A DNA stretch of 64,000 bases from Symbiodinium natans (lineage: Eukaryota; Sar; Dinophyceae; Suessiales; Symbiodiniaceae). Of this stretch, positions 13,637 through 25,760 are shown one piece after another. A model generated the notes under the pieces. The model worked only from the letters and a program-made list of their open reading frames with translations, was not told the origin of the DNA and searched no databases. Position numbers and translations under genes: made by a program. The DNA is taken from positions 1-64,000 of the forward strand of contig CAJNDS010002192.1 of the NCBI GenBank assembly GCA_905221605.1, read 5' to 3'. Position 1 is the first letter of the stretch. Each line of letters begins with the position of its first letter.

Positions 13637-13849
13637 GACAAAAAAAAACGCGAATGCTGTCGGATACGTCTGGAGCCAGCGCGCAAAGGCTAAAGCTGGA
13701 AACAGCGTGAAAGACCCAAGGTTGCACTTCCCGTCCTCATGCGCGATCTAGAAGAGGCAAGCTTCGCGTGTTTGCTTGCCCCCGTGAGCTGGGCCCGTGG
13801 CTGCTGGACGAATTGGAAGAGCTCCTTGGCCTGGTCGCATAATAGTTTA

Positions 13850-13941
13850 GGGTTTAGTGTTTAGGGTTTCGGGACTTTTTTGGGTTTAGTGTGTAGGGTT
13901 TGGGGACTCTTTTGGGTTTAGGGCTTAGGGTTTAGGGACTC
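13850..13941. repeat. telomere-like TTTAGGG tract, degenerate
   Basis: Irregular units of TTTAGGG/TTTAGTG separated by GACTCTTTTGGG spacers, all in one orientation. Confidence 0.7.
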
Positions 13942-15881
13942 TTTTGAGTTTCTTTGTTGGGGTTTTTTTGGGTTGTGAGAGTTTTATGCCTTCATTCGCC
14001 TCGACCCCGGCCATGTGGGCGTCAACCCCATAAGCAGAATGCAGGATATCCCGTGCTTTCCCTGCCTCTCATCCCACCCCCCCCACAGACCGCCAATGAG
14101 CGCCCTAAACCCTTCTCTCGCCCCCCTTCCGTCTTCGTTCTGGAAGCGCGGCGGTGAGGTGCTGGGTGAAAGGCGTGGGCTTAGGGTCGAGAGCAGTCGC
14201 AGAGCAGTCGGCGCGTCAGAAGCGTCAACATGCAGTGCGAGTTTCTACTCTACTCTCTGGACAAGGCCAGTAGAAGCCCCCAACATGTCGTAAAGAATCT
14301 GTTGGGCCAGGTCGCATGGTCGGCCAAAGGTATTTTCGTGGGGCATGCCGTATTCTGAGGTGAATCGGATCAGGCCCTCCAGCCTTCTCTGGGCAGCCCG
14401 GGTTCTTGTCCGGGTGCCATCGGAGGAGGAGGTCCTTCACTTTGGCCTGGCCCACTGCAGCTTGCGGCTCTTCTTTTCCTTTGTTTCCAGCTCCTACTCA
14501 AGCATCCCATAGCTCCTCCACTGAACCCTTTTTTTGGACATTGGGCAGATTGCAATGGAGGCAAACTCAGGGGCCCCAATTTGTTTCTTTTCCCCTTTTG
14601 GCCTTCTGGACCTCTCGAGGGGCCATCTGCACCGACTGCATCTCCTGGGGCGATTGAAGAGACAGCTTGGGGGGGCTGCGTGTGGTCTTCCCTCTAACAC
14701 CCTTGAAAGTCGAAGGTCGCCCCAAACCCCAAGACCCAGCGCGCATTGAGGTCTTTCTCTTCCGGGGCTTTCTCAGGAGGAAGCGCTTAAGCCCACAGCT
14801 CTCGTGTGCTGGGGAGGCCTTCCGAAGAAACCTTCAAGATTAAAAAACATGCGCCTCAAACCAGAACCCTCTTTAAACATTAAACGTGTCCCTGTTTCGC
14901 CCTGTATACCCACGAAGCAGCGCACGAGGGGGTGCGGGGGCTGCGGTCCTTGAGCAGCGCGCGCTCCTCCGGGCCCAGGCGGTCCCGCACGGGGGATCCT
15001 CCCGAGCAGAGGGCTCTTGAGAGGGGAAGAGACGGTTCCCAGCGAAGGAATGTGCTGCAACTTGCAACCCTGGAGGCGATTCAAGCCCCCCTTGTTGCCA
15101 AGCGATCGCAAGCCCTTTTGAGCCCAACATGCAAGGCTTTTGGGGGTCTTGGGGATACGGTTTGAGGGGGAAGCTCGACCTGGTAAATGTTTTCATTACA
15201 CATGGAAGGATTGCCTCGGCTGCTTTTGGAAGCTTCGGACCCGAACCCGCTCTGCCAAAGCAAGGCGTCCTGAGGGTGGCGAGGGGGTCGCGGAGGGCCA
15301 GGGCCTGATCCACTCGAACCGCGGATCTCCCTCTTTCCCCCCCCTCCCCCCCCAACTCCAAGGCCCCAGGCGCCGGCTGTGTCAAGTTGTTGAACCACTT
15401 TGTGTGCTTATTGGGGGACACGGTAGAACCCTAAACCCCACCAATGCCCCCCGTCACCGCCGAACCCTCACCACTAAACGCGAATCTGAGCTGGCAGACC
15501 GCCCCGGAAGCTCGCGCTGAGGTGCGTAGAACCTTAAGGCTCTCATGGCTTACAAGCAGCCTTCTGAGTGCCCCTAAGCTTCCCCAAACCTCCATGAGCC
15601 AGCTCCATGAGACATCCGAGAGAAACAGCTCTTGGGCCCCAAGCTGCTCATCGGCCTGGGCGGCGATCCGCGCCTGAACGCTCGCTTTCAAAGCCCATTC
15701 GGCCAAGTCCTTTAGCTTCCTTCTTATATTGGGGAAGGGCGGACGTTCTCCTGAGGCAAGAATCTTTGCAAAATGCTCGGTGTGTTTGAGGAAGCTATTC
15801 TCCTGGGCCGGGTTTCTCATGATTGGGCGCAGCGTGAAGGCACCACCATGCAGTTGTGTCACCATGCATGATCTGGCTAAA

Positions 15882-15978
15882 GACTCCAATATCCCTTAAT
15901 TAAGGAATATACCTTAAATCATATTAGGGATCCTACTATAATTTAAGGTACATTCCTCAATTAAGGGATATTAGAGTC
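15882..15978. mobile_element. 97 bp near-perfect palindrome (foldback element E)
   Basis: The ends GACTCCAATATCCCTTAATT and AATTAAGGGATATTAGAGTC are inverse complements apart from one base. The arms continue inward through AAGGAAT and ACCTTAAAT to an AT-rich centre, so nearly the whole element folds. It is AT-rich against a GC-rich background. Only one copy was found in this window. Confidence 0.65.
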
Positions 15979-17485
15979 TCTGGGTGGCAAGGATCGCTCG
16001 AAGGATGTAAAAGTGCGGGTGCACGCACCTTCTGCCGGCGTGCTGCAGCACAGAACTCGGCCTCCGTGGCGTACCGCTGCCTGGGACACGTTTTCTCGGA
16101 AATAGTCACAATAGTCCCTAAACCCTAAACCCTAAACTCCAAACCCTAAACCCTAAATCCTAAACTTAGTGATTCACTTGTAGGCTTCCAGGCCTCTCGG
16201 CTGCCAGGCATCGTTCCCACTCCTGGCAAACACCGGCTCGGAACTCGTCAACTAGTCTCCCCTTCAAGGTCTAGGGCGGTGAGGGTCTAGGTTTCCATTA
16301 GATCAACATAGGCATGGGCCTCAGATTCACACAGTATGAGGGGTGAACTCACATGCTCAAAGTCTGAAAGGCCCTGACAAGCAGGAAGCACCTCGAACTG
16401 CCGCCTCCGGTCTCGTGCATAATCGTCCAAGCGTCGGCGCTCCTAGCCGCAGTCCAACCCGAATCTGCATTTGTTGAGGAGGCCCCTCGGACTCTCGGAC
16501 CCTGAACACCTCGACATCCTCCCCAAACGCTGTGCTGGGAATGTTGACCATTCGGGATGGGGGTGGATGTTCCTCCTTTAAGCCTCAAGAGGCTCCTCAG
16601 CTTCTTGCTCAGCCCACTGGCGCTCCAACTCCTCCTCGAACTGCTGCCTTGCAAGCGCGTGCAGCGGCTTGTGCCCCCACAAACACCAGGGATTGTGGTG
16701 ACCCCGTGATGGAGAGCTGTCTTTTGAAAGCCTTGAAGGTTGTTCAATTGAGGCTCGCGGCCCGGGGCTTGTCAAGGCTTGTGAGGGGCTTGTGAAGGCG
16801 CGGAGTTGTTGACTTGCGTTTTGGGACATTGGCTTGTGTCTCCGTGTGCGTGTGTGAGACTGTGATTCCGAGATGAATGCCGAGTCTGAGCTCCCTGCCA
16901 CCGACCCTGGGTAGCTCCCTGTCGCTGCTCCTGTGCAGAACGAAGTGTTGGCAGGGACCCTCAGCATGCTACTTCTGCGTGGATCTACAAGGCATCAACC
17001 CTGAAACCTTCAAACCCAGAAGCGATTTGTGAAGAGCAACGGCGGCTTCGCAATACCTTTGAGGTCAGGTTTGCCACTCCTTTTACAAAGGCTTCGGAGT
17101 TTCAAGGGAGCCCGCGAGGGCTTCCAAACAGGGCAGACAAGACCCTCCAGCAGTCTCAGCTCTTTGGGCCACTTTGGACTCTCTCGGATGGCCACCCAGC
17201 CCTGGTGTTGTTGGGCATGCTGCGCTCCAACTGAAGTCCTAGAACCAAGTGCTCAAACTTCAGACCCCCCGCCCCTCCTCCCTCCGCCGTGCGTTTATCA
17301 GGGCTTCGGTGTGTGCTTTTTGTACCAGAAGATGTGTGCAGGAAACCTATCAAGGAAACCCTGAGCTCCGAACATCCCCTTGAATCACTGTAGCCGCTGG
17401 CAGAAACCCGGCCTCTAGCTGCCTGGACCGCTCCTCCTCCTCAGAGCAAATCGGATTCACGTTCGGCTCCAGTTGGTTGAAAAAG

Positions 17486-17538
17486 GGGGTTGACTTCGGG
17501 ACCGGGTTGACTTCGGGACCGGGTTGACTTCGGGACCC
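17486..17538. repeat. 17 bp direct triplication
   Basis: Three head-to-tail copies of GGTTGACTTCGGGACCG, the first and last slightly trimmed. Confidence 0.85.
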
Positions 17539-17650
17539 CCTCAAATTCAGGGTGGCACAAACCTTCACTTCCAGCAAGAAGAGCGTCTTGCAAGCTCCTT
17601 AAGATCTCAAGGCGCCAAATCAACAACGCTTTCCCCCCTCCCCCCGACAT

Positions 17651-17747
17651 GGGGGTTTACGGAAATAAGGTACCCCTAGTACAGTCCCAAATAGTAGGAT
17701 TCCCTTATAAGGACCCCAATAGGGTACCCCGATTTTTGAAAACCCCC
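17651..17747. mobile_element. MITE-like foldback element, family C copy 2
   Basis: GGGGGTTTACGGAAATAAGG on the left and an inverted counterpart ending TTTTTGAAAACCCCC on the right. The centre contains CCCAAATAGTAGGATTCCC and AAGGACCCCAATAGGGTACC. The same order of blocks is seen at 20117-20223. Confidence 0.65.
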
Positions 17748-17888
17748 GACATACATGAAAAGCTCATCATTGCACTCAGCGCAGCGGGCGGCACCTGCAG
17801 CTGCTGCTCCCGGCGCCGCTGGCAGCGTTCCGCCAGAGCTTGCCGCACCTCTCGGAATATGCTGACCATAATGCTACACCCTCCGACA

Positions 17889-17966
17889 AAATATTCCGAA
17901 ATAGGATCCTCTTAAACCCAAAATAAGGGAAAATATAAGATATCCCAAGTGCCTACCTAGAATATC
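17889..17966. repeat. dispersed element F, copy 1
   Basis: It shares the order AATAGGATCCTCTTAAACCC, AAGGGAAAA.AT, ATATCCCAAG.GCCTACCTAG with 24815-24885. The internal TATCCC/GGGA blocks suggest a short foldback. Non-coding. Confidence 0.6.
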
Positions 17967-18378
17967 ACAATGTCCTAACACATCATTTTGCCACGTAAGG
18001 CCTTTGGAAGAGAGACAAACGAAGTTGCTCAACATAGTCAAGAGGATGCCTCAAACAGTGTAGGGTTTAGGTTGAGCCCCCAAAGCCTGCAAGCAGCAAG
18101 GCCCTTCAGGGTGGAGTTCCGAGCCACGACATAAGCCCCATTAGCGCCTCGTCCTCCTTTGCTGACTGCTCGGCAGCTTCTTGAGCCTGGACGGTGGCTC
18201 CGTAGGGAGTCGTACTGTCAGCATCTTTCTCAGCCTACTGCAACAGCATTGTCAGGCAGCGTGACCTCGGCACAGATGCCTGGTATATAAACATTGTAGA
18301 GAGAAAACTAAATTGGTAGAGCACGGGAGGGACTTGCGCCCCCGGCAGCAGCGCCCTGGACTCTGGCTCAGATGCACA

Positions 18379-18464
18379 TTATAACCCTATTAGGGTACTT
18401 AAGGGGCGTAGAAGTAGGTAGTAACTACACTTCTAATTGGGGTATAAGCAACCTGAACCTCCAA
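18379..18464. mobile_element. MITE-like element, family B copy 3 (partial)
   Basis: It runs ATAACCCTATTAGGGTACTT to GAACCTCCAAG and is the reverse complement of the 58251 copy over most of its length. One terminal repeat is preserved and the other appears lost. Confidence 0.5.
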
Positions 18465-19793
18465 GAGGGCCTTAAACCCTGCGGGGCTTGTGCACGGGCC
18501 GCCTCACGTTCGCGGTGTTCGCGAAGGTCGCGCTCAATCTGCTCCTTTGACTGGCTGCGCGAATGATGGTGTCGTCAGACAGCCCCTAGCAAACTCAGAC
18601 CCGCGCCGGTCAAGGCCCTCGTAAGAAAAACCCTACAAACTCTACGACCCGAAACGATCCAGGCAGGAACATCCCTACCTTTCAATCCATCCCTAAGGTG
18701 GAGAACAAGTCGGGCAAGAAAGTTCCAGATTCCCCCCCTCTCGCGCCTGCAGCTCTTGCTCAAAGGCCTCTTGGGCCCGGCGGCGTTCCTCTGCAGCTTT
18801 TTTGGGTTGATTTTCATTTCTTTTGATGTTTTTTTGTTCTTTTCATTTTCTTATGTGAGGGGAAGACCCCGAGCTTCCTGCGATGCGCTGCGTGGATCCA
18901 AAGCCTTTCCTATAGGACTCTAGGACATAAGCAGGCGTGGAGGCACCCTAAGCACTATGCTGACCATGATCTTACAACCCCCCCAAGATCAGTGTACAGC
19001 CCGCAAATCCCCTAAACCCTAAACCCTAAACCCTCAAATAGGGGGATGCTCCAAAGCTTCGGGAGCTTCCGCGCCTCCGCCTCCCGCTGCTCCATCTTCA
19101 GCCGCTGCCGCTCGGCATGTGTGGACTCCTTGTAGGGTTTAGGGCTTAGGGCTTAGGGCCTAAGGTTTAGGATTCAGGGCTCGGGGTTTAGGGCTCCAGA
19201 AGCTACAGCCGCTGGAGAGGGAAGGGACATGTCAACCCCTTGTCAATCCTACCTGGGTTTTGTAGAACAGAGAGTCAGGCCAAAATTCTATGTGGGGGCC
19301 CTCTTCGAAACCCCCCAAGGAATGTGTCTTCGCGAAACCTGGGGGACAAAGTCGGGGCAATGCTGCGGTCCTGCGGTCTTAGAATCTTCGAGCTGAGGCC
19401 TTGGGAGCCCTGAGCCCTGTCTTGCACCCAAACTTACAAAAGCCCAGCTGGCAAACGGAAAGCCACTTCAACTCCCCTTCGGCCCCAGGCCTCGAGGGCG
19501 GCGATCTTTCGGCGGAGGTCCTTCGGTGGATTATGTGGTTCTGGCCTTGCGGTTTTTGGATGAGGGTTCAGGGGTTTAGGGTCCCGCTTTGTGGCTTTGA
19601 GTGGGGCCTTTACTACGTATCCGGCTTTTCATAAACGCGTTGACAACGTCACGTGCTCGGGGGAAATTTGAGGCCTTGAGCTTTGGTTCTGGCTTAGGGC
19701 ATATGATTACGAACTTTCCAAAGGCTAGAAGAGTGCTGCATCGACAGTGCCTCGGCCACTGGCTACCGTTGTGTGCGCCATGAACTCCAACAC

Positions 19794-20002
19794 CCCTAAA
19801 CCCTAAACCCTAAACCCTGCTGCGACTGCCTCGAACTTCTTGCTGGGCTCCAGCTGCAACAGGGTGCTCTCCCTGGCAGAGCGGCTCAGGATCGCGAAGC
19901 TCAGGGGTTGGATTTAGGTTTAGGGTTTTAGGGTTTTTAGGGGTTTAGGGTTTTAGGGTTGTAGGAATTAGGGTTTTAGGGTTTTAGGGTTTAGGGCTTC
20001 GG
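19794..20002. repeat. telomere-like tracts in both orientations
   Basis: CCCTAAA heptamers (19794-19818) face TTTAGGG/TTTTAGGG units (19915-20002). The later units carry an extra T, a common decay form of the heptamer. Confidence 0.7.
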
Positions 20003-20116
20003 GTTTTCTTGCAGCCGCTCTCATGCTTGCGGGGATTCAGTCTCAAGCGCTGGCCGGCATGACCCTTCGCCAGGGACCTGAAGCTGAAAGGAGCAAATGC
20101 TTCGATGCCGAGAATT

Positions 20117-20223
20117 GGGGGGTTTTACGAAAACAAGGGACCCCGAATATAGACCCCAAAATAGTAGGACTCCCTTACAAATCAGGACCCCAATAAGGTG
20201 CCCCTCATTTCAGAACCCCCCCC
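20117..20223. mobile_element. MITE-like foldback element, family C copy 3
   Basis: It is bounded by GGGGGGTTTTACGAAAACAA and an inverted end CATTTCAGAACCCCCC. The centre is AGGGACCCCGAATATAGACC then AATAGTAGGACTCCCTTACA. It is the least decayed copy of the family in the window. Confidence 0.7.
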
Positions 20224-21729
20224 AAATATGAGGTTGTTGAGGCCGTCTCTTCGAGTGAAGCTTTGGCAGCCTTGGCTGCCGAACACCTCGCAGCTCACTG
20301 GCCCCTGAATGGCCCCCTGCCTCGCTGTGCTCAGCCACGTCGGCGGCGCGCGGTAGAACTGCAGAGGATGCCGAGGTGGCTGTAGCTGTACTATTCTCTT
20401 CTGCAGCTTCTGTAAATTCGGGGGTTCGAGGCTTGTTGGCGGTTGTCCACCTCTGTCCGCCTGTCCGTTTCAAACAAGAAGGCAAGATGATCATGCGGCC
20501 AGGCTCTTCTTACAAAGACAGCTCCTTTCTCAAAGCCTCTTCTCAAACTGCCCACCGTCAGCAACGGAGCACGCCTCGGTGGCGCCGGTTCTCCACACGG
20601 AGCCGCTGCAAGTTCTCGCGCAGGCGCCGGGTGTTCTCCTGGCACATCACGCCCCCCGAATTTCTGCTACGTTGGATTTGGGACTTCAAGCCCTCTCTTG
20701 TCTAGCCGCCAAAGCCTTGAAGCGCCTCGGTGTTGAAACAAGAGGCCTAGTTCGGATTCTCTTGGGACTCACGCCAAGGCATCAAGAGGAGCTCTGCACT
20801 TGGCTCGCCGCTATTGCCCTTCCCGGGGCAAGCCGCTCAGTTTGTTGCTGCTGTCATATATAAAGGTTTCAGAACATCTCATGGTATGGGCTGATGCTTG
20901 CCGATGGGCAAGGCGACGAGTGCCTGGAACACGCTACCCCTCGAAAATTTGAACCTTCCTCTGAAGAAGAGCAGCATTCTTCAGCTTGGGGTTGGAGGCT
21001 TGCAAAAAGCAAAAGCCAAAGAAACCCGAAGGATGTGGAGAGGCTGGGAGCCCTCATCTCGTCACTTCGCCACCTACCTCGCTACTCCTCTCCCCCACTC
21101 TCTTGGAGCCCCTGCGCTGTGCGCCCCGCTCAACCCTCGACATGAAGCCAACCCTGACGTAGGAGTCACGCAATCTTAACTCCCACCCAACCCCCCCACC
21201 CCTTCCTTTCTTTTTGGGGGGCTTCGGAGCCTAAACCCTAAACCCTAAACCCTGAACCCTAAACCCTAAACCTCCCTGACTTCTTCGATTCGGGGGCGCC
21301 TCCAATAGCCGGGCTCCGTGCCGCGTCTCCGCGCAGGCGACGCTTGCGGGGCCTCAAGAGCTCCGCAGCCCCCCGGCGATTCCCCGGGTTTAGTTAGGGT
21401 TTAGGGTTTCGGGTTTAGGGTTCAGGGTCTAGGGTCTAGGTTCTAGGGATTTAGGGTTGACTATACTGAACTTGGAACCCTAGCCACAATTCTAATTCTT
21501 GCTGTTTCTTAGGAATTACAATTAAAATTAACCCCAAGGATCGAGAAGCCTTCCCCCGCCGATTCATGTACATACCCGATTCATTTACGAAGTTGCAGGT
21601 ATGTGTGTGTAGGTAGCTGTGTATGTACCCACATCTGCAATCCATAAACTTTGGCGGTTTGATGGCACGTAGATTCGGGGAGAAGTCCTGGGAAAGTCTT
21701 GCGCTACATCTTCGACTTGCTGTCTTGAT

Positions 21730-21945
21730 CGTCTCGAGGTTCAAGACGGGAAACGGAAGATTGAAGGCTAAAGAGTCTCAGAACCTCAGAAAACTCTTGG
21801 GCGCCCTTTCGAGTTCCGTCGCCCCGTCTTGAAACTCAAGAAGCTCACGAGGTTCAAGATGGGACCACATGGTTGCGCAAGAGCTTTCTGAAACTCTTCA
21901 ACCTCATTCTCCGGTTTCATGTCTTGAAACCCAAGAGCGGTAGAT
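21730..21945. repeat. two nested inverted repeats around GAGGTTCAAGACGGG
   Basis: GAGGTTCAAGACGGG (about 21735) is inverted as CCCGTCTTGAAACTC (about 21823). The variant GAGGTTCAAGATGGG (about 21851) is followed by an inverted TGTCTTGAAACCC (about 21930). Each pair could form a stem with a 70-75 bp loop. The function is unknown. Confidence 0.5.
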
Positions 21946-22130
21946 CGAAGATATTCTGGGGTTTAACGTATGTAACCTGCAGAGCAAGTGCTGTTTGAAT
22001 AACCACAATACTTACAATGCTTGTAGAAGGTTGACATCTCAAAAGCCGGCCAGCACATCAACAAGTAAGACCAATGAGAGCATTTGCATTCCAAGCCATC
22101 CACTCGCTTTTGCAGGGAAGCCTGTGTAAA

Positions 22131-23140
22131 AATCCCGATATCACTTGCTTATCTGGGATCATCCAGACATTGGAAATGTTGTATGCCAAAAAGATGGCTC
22201 TGCCTAAGAAGAAACCGGATCGGCACTAGTTTGAGTTTTTGTACGCGTGGGTGGTACTTTAAGATGTGACGGGCTACGAGCATGTCCAAACAGTTTAAGA
22301 ATGTGCAAAGGCATGCGCGATGCGCTTCGGAGTGCGATGTGCATTTCGAGCAACAGGTATTGACAGACAGGAACCTACATGTAAAGGATACGATCTGGGA
22401 ATCTCCTTCGAGAGGATAGGCCACACGATGACAGTGAGATTTTTGGTGGAGGGCGGGCAGCATGTGCAACAGGAATTCTGCATGGCGTACTCCACATCAG
22501 GATGCAAGTGTCCCAGTAGCTGTCTCATTTCCAAATTCCAGATTGTGATGCAAACCATGTTGTTTGAAGGCTTGAGTATATGAGACATGAACTAGTGCTA
22601 GTTGAGCAATTGCTGGAATGCAAAACACCTGATGGCAATAGAGATGAGGGCAGTGGCAGAGCAGAAAGAACTGTTTCCTGGGTGTAGTGGACATCTCCGA
22701 AGTAGAATTATGGAAAACCGATGAAAGAGCACCGATATATGGAAATGCCTCTCTCTAGAAGGGCAAGACGTTGACTGAGAACGATCTGCCTTTGACATCG
22801 GGTGAGTCGCACGGGTACGAAGTGCCGCCAAGGAACTGCACGCGTCCTTGGAGCGGGTTTGGTGAGATTACGTCGTCCCACTGAGAACATTCTACTGGTG
22901 CTCTGCCAACCTAGCACTGTCGCTGCTCCTGCAGTGGCGAGCTTGAGGATTTTTTGGGGAAGTCTTCGCTCACATCGGCTGCCAAGCATCGGCAAAGGCT
23001 GCAGGTGGTGGCGCCGGAGCTTCCCTGCTTTTGGTGGCTGACAGGGAAGTTCAGGAAGGTCAGGGCCAATTCCAGGTTTGTCTTGGGAGAAGGCTTATGC
23101 TCAGTTCACCTGAGCCTTGTGTCATCAGGGTGACATGGAG
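22131..23140 (+). CDS. candidate spliced gene, unidentified product
   Basis: Four plus-strand blocks look like exons. 22131-22229 contains IIQTLEMLYAKKMALPKKKP. 22581-22688 starts MRHELVLVEQLLECKT. 22758-22802 (KGKTLTENDLPLTSG) lies between TCTCTCTAG and GGTGAGT, as a splice acceptor and donor would. 22934-23130 contains ELEDFLGKSSLTSAAKHRQR and follows CTGCTCCTGCAG. Their composition and boundary signals agree, but frames and joins are not proven and no family was recognised. Confidence 0.25.
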
Positions 23141-23874
23141 GGGGTGACATGTAGGGGGGTTCCTAAATCGAATGCCTTCATCCTGCCGAATGTTGCAAGC
23201 ATCAGGCTGGTAGCTTTCAATAGGGTTCAAGGTTTAGGGACTCCGGTTTAGGGTACCATTCTCCTGAAGCTTCTAGAAGGGAACCTTCTTCTTCGGTGCC
23301 CAATGGCACCCAGGCTCGGAGACTCAGAGCTCCCGGCCTCACCGGCCGTATTGGAACCACAGGCGCCGTGGACACTGCGACAGGTTGGGGCTCAGCCTTC
23401 GCAGCGGCGTAGTATCGGGGTTCGTCATTAATTAGAATAGGGTCTTGGGGGATATCAATGAAAAGGGAAGTACTTGTTCCGACTCCTATATAGCACGCAT
23501 CCCCATATCTACTAAACTCCCAACTCTCCAAGGTTCAAGCTTCAAGCAGGGCAGGCAGGGCAAACGAAAACATCGATCCACTTACTTATAACCGCACCTG
23601 GCAGAAACTATAGCTGCCACGGTGGTGCTTTGAGGGCTCGTGGTTGAAGGCTTGGTTTTTGAGCACGGCTACAGCTCCAGAGAATGGTGCAGGAGAACAG
23701 GTTTCAGAGAGCGTAGTTGAGGCAAAGTAGGGTCAACCCGAAAGCGCTCTGAGTGTGTTACGCTTTGCCATAGCTGTGTTCCTCAAAATCGAGCTCAGTG
23801 AAATGGGCTCGCGGATGAGCTGCAGGTCCATTGGTTTGCTTTCCACTGGCCTTCACCTTGCCAATAAGCCTTGA

Positions 23875-24098
23875 AACCCTAAACCCTAAACCCTAGACCC
23901 CAAACCCGAAACCCTAAACCCTAGACCCCAAACCCTAAACCCGAAACCTGAAACCCTAAACCCTAAACCCTAAACCCAAGGCCTCCGCAACATCGCTGAT
24001 TGAAGCCGGCAGAGGTGGCTCATCGGGGGCCATCGGCAAGGGCGGTGTGCCTTCAAGTAGGGTTTAGGGTTTAGGGTTTAGGGTTTAAGGTTGAGGAT
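23875..24098. repeat. facing telomere-like heptamer tracts
   Basis: About 14 CCCTAAA/CCCGAAA/CCCTAGA units (23875-23982) are followed by four clean TTTAGGG units (about 24058-24088) in the opposite orientation. Confidence 0.8.
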
Positions 24099-24180
24099 TC
24101 TACCTTAGATCAAGAAAACCCGAGCTGAGAGACTGCGGGATTTGGGATGTGGGTGGTTTGAAGATTTAGGGTTTAGGGTT

Positions 24181-24278
24181 GGGATGTCGCCCCTTATACC
24201 AACAGTCCTTAGTAAGGATTGCAGTATGGGGCTACTATAATCCCCTTTAAGGACTGCTAGTATCAGGGGGAACATCCC
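24181..24278. mobile_element. MITE-like foldback element, family A copy 2
   Basis: It begins GGGATGTCGCCCCTTATACC and ends with the inverse complement (GGGGGAACATCCC). The middle keeps AACAGTCCTTA..AAGGATT and its partner TTTAAGGACTG. It directly abuts a TTTAGGG unit on its left. Confidence 0.75.
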
Positions 24279-24553
24279 AAGTTGAGGGTTCATTTCGTTC
24301 CCGGGGTTTGGGAACTTGGGACACTGGCATGCCGGATTGGTCGACTCGACATGGCTCGGCACCCCAGAACGACGCGTGCAGGCAAACCCAAACGGAAAGC
24401 TTGTGCACACCCCGGCACGCAACCAATAACAAAATACAGTAGACGAAGCACAACGAACACCCGGGAAAAGAAGAGGAAAGCTGAAAATCGAGGCCGACAG
24501 CAACAAAGAAGATCATCATCACAACTCCCCAAGTTCCGGAGCCCTGGCAACCC

Positions 24554-24697
24554 TACTTGGAGGTTCATGGCACTTATCAACCAATTATGACTGTACTTCT
24601 AACTGTACTTACAACCATACTAGGGCACTGAAGGGTCTTATAAGTGGGTTGTAATTACAGTTAGAAGTGGTTGATAAGTACCATGAGCCTCCAAGTA
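24554..24697. mobile_element. MITE-like foldback element, family B copy 1 (intact)
   Basis: 144 bp with about 29 bp terminal inverted repeats: TACTTGGAGGTTCATGGCAC on the left and its near-exact inverse complement ending CATGAGCCTCCAAGTA on the right. A second inner inverted pair (CTTCTAACTGTA / ACAGTTAGAAG) makes almost the whole element a hairpin. Confidence 0.8.
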
Positions 24698-24814
24698 TAG
24701 AGAGCCAGCCTGGCAGTTCTCCAAGCAGCTCGGCCTGGACTGTGAGGGCAAAGGATGGATTTTCCGTGAAGTTTCGCTCGTTTCCTAGGATGGCCCTAAA
24801 AACCCTCTGAAAAA

Positions 24815-24885
24815 CTATTCCTCAATAGGATCCTCTTAAACCCGAAAAGGGAAAACATGAAATATCCCAAGGGCCTACCTAGTTT
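24815..24885. repeat. dispersed element F, copy 2
   Basis: It matches 17889-17966 in block order and most bases (CAATAGGATCCTCTTAAACC, then GAAATATCCCAAGGGCCTAC). Confidence 0.6.
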
Positions 24886-25760
24886 GGGGTACACTGACCA
24901 TGGCATAGGCTACAAGATGCAAGGCCTCGGCAGCTGGTGCTGCTTCATAGCCGGCGGACCTGCTGGTGTCTGTCGGCACGGAAACTCACAAGAGGGCTTA
25001 AGGTCAGGTTGTCGCATCCACGGTTTTGGGCCTAAGCCCAAGACGCTGCAACAACCCTAGCAGGCACCGAAATGCCTTTAACCTCCCAAGTACACAAGAA
25101 AAAAAACGTGTGTACACATGGTGCAAACCACGGAAATCCTATTGTGTGGATTCTGTAGGCATGCTGCTGTGCGCAGCTTGTGCAGAACTTTGGAACTGCT
25201 CGGGCTGAAAGCGTTTCTTCGGCGGCCACCTGGGTACCTGATGCAAAGGCCTCACCATATGCTAGATGAAATTGCCCCCACATCGTGTGTGGTTCGACTG
25301 GAAGCCCGAAACGGCCTGTGGCGGCCAGTACCAAGGTCCAAGCTTGTGGTCTACCGAGCACCGGGCATCGCAGCCGGCGCCGTCTTTGCGAGATCGCACC
25401 TGGTTGTTGCGGCTAAGAGCTGTGGTAGCTGGGTTTGTTGTCTTCGTGCCCCTACACCCAAAGCCCACAAAGCGCCCCAAGCTTCAGCATGGTGTACGCG
25501 AAGGAGAAGTGTTGAAAAACAGGTCCCGTAAGATGTTACCCCGAAGTCGTTTAGGCTCCATGCGCGCAAGCCCCAAGTCCCTGAATCAGAACGAGCCCGG
25601 GTTTGACGGAGGCTGTCACGAGAGCATCAGAATTATGCCGGCGAAGACCCCAAACAGTAAGATTGTAAATCAAGGGGATCCGCTGCGCTCAGCAACAACC
25701 TTATCAAGTTGCTTTCTTGGAGCTGTTAAGACTGTTAAGAGTCGGAACATTCAGTTGTTC

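Larger units (their letters stand above)
13640..22100. other. repeat-rich intergenic DNA without a supportable gene
   Basis: This stretch holds telomere-like tracts (13850-13941, 16116-16160, 19014-19034, 19135-19195, 19794-20002, 21230-21270, 21390-21455), a 97 bp palindrome (15882-15978), a 17 bp triplication (17486-17538) and several foldback elements. The long minus frame 14873-15421 is GC-rich and proline/glycine-biased and is open on both strands, so it is not called. Confidence 0.45.
23150..25750. other. repeat-bearing stretch without a firm gene
   Basis: It contains telomere-like tracts (23875-23982 and 24058-24098), two foldback elements and element F copy 2. A 180-codon plus frame (25266-25808) runs through the 33 nt hairpin at 25761. 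Its opposite strand is also largely open, so it is not called as a gene. Confidence 0.4.

Noticed and set aside
14873-15421. 182-codon minus-strand ORF
   Set aside because: Proline/glycine/arginine-rich, overlapping open frames on the other strand and in another minus frame, with homopolymer runs; typical of GC-rich non-coding DNA.
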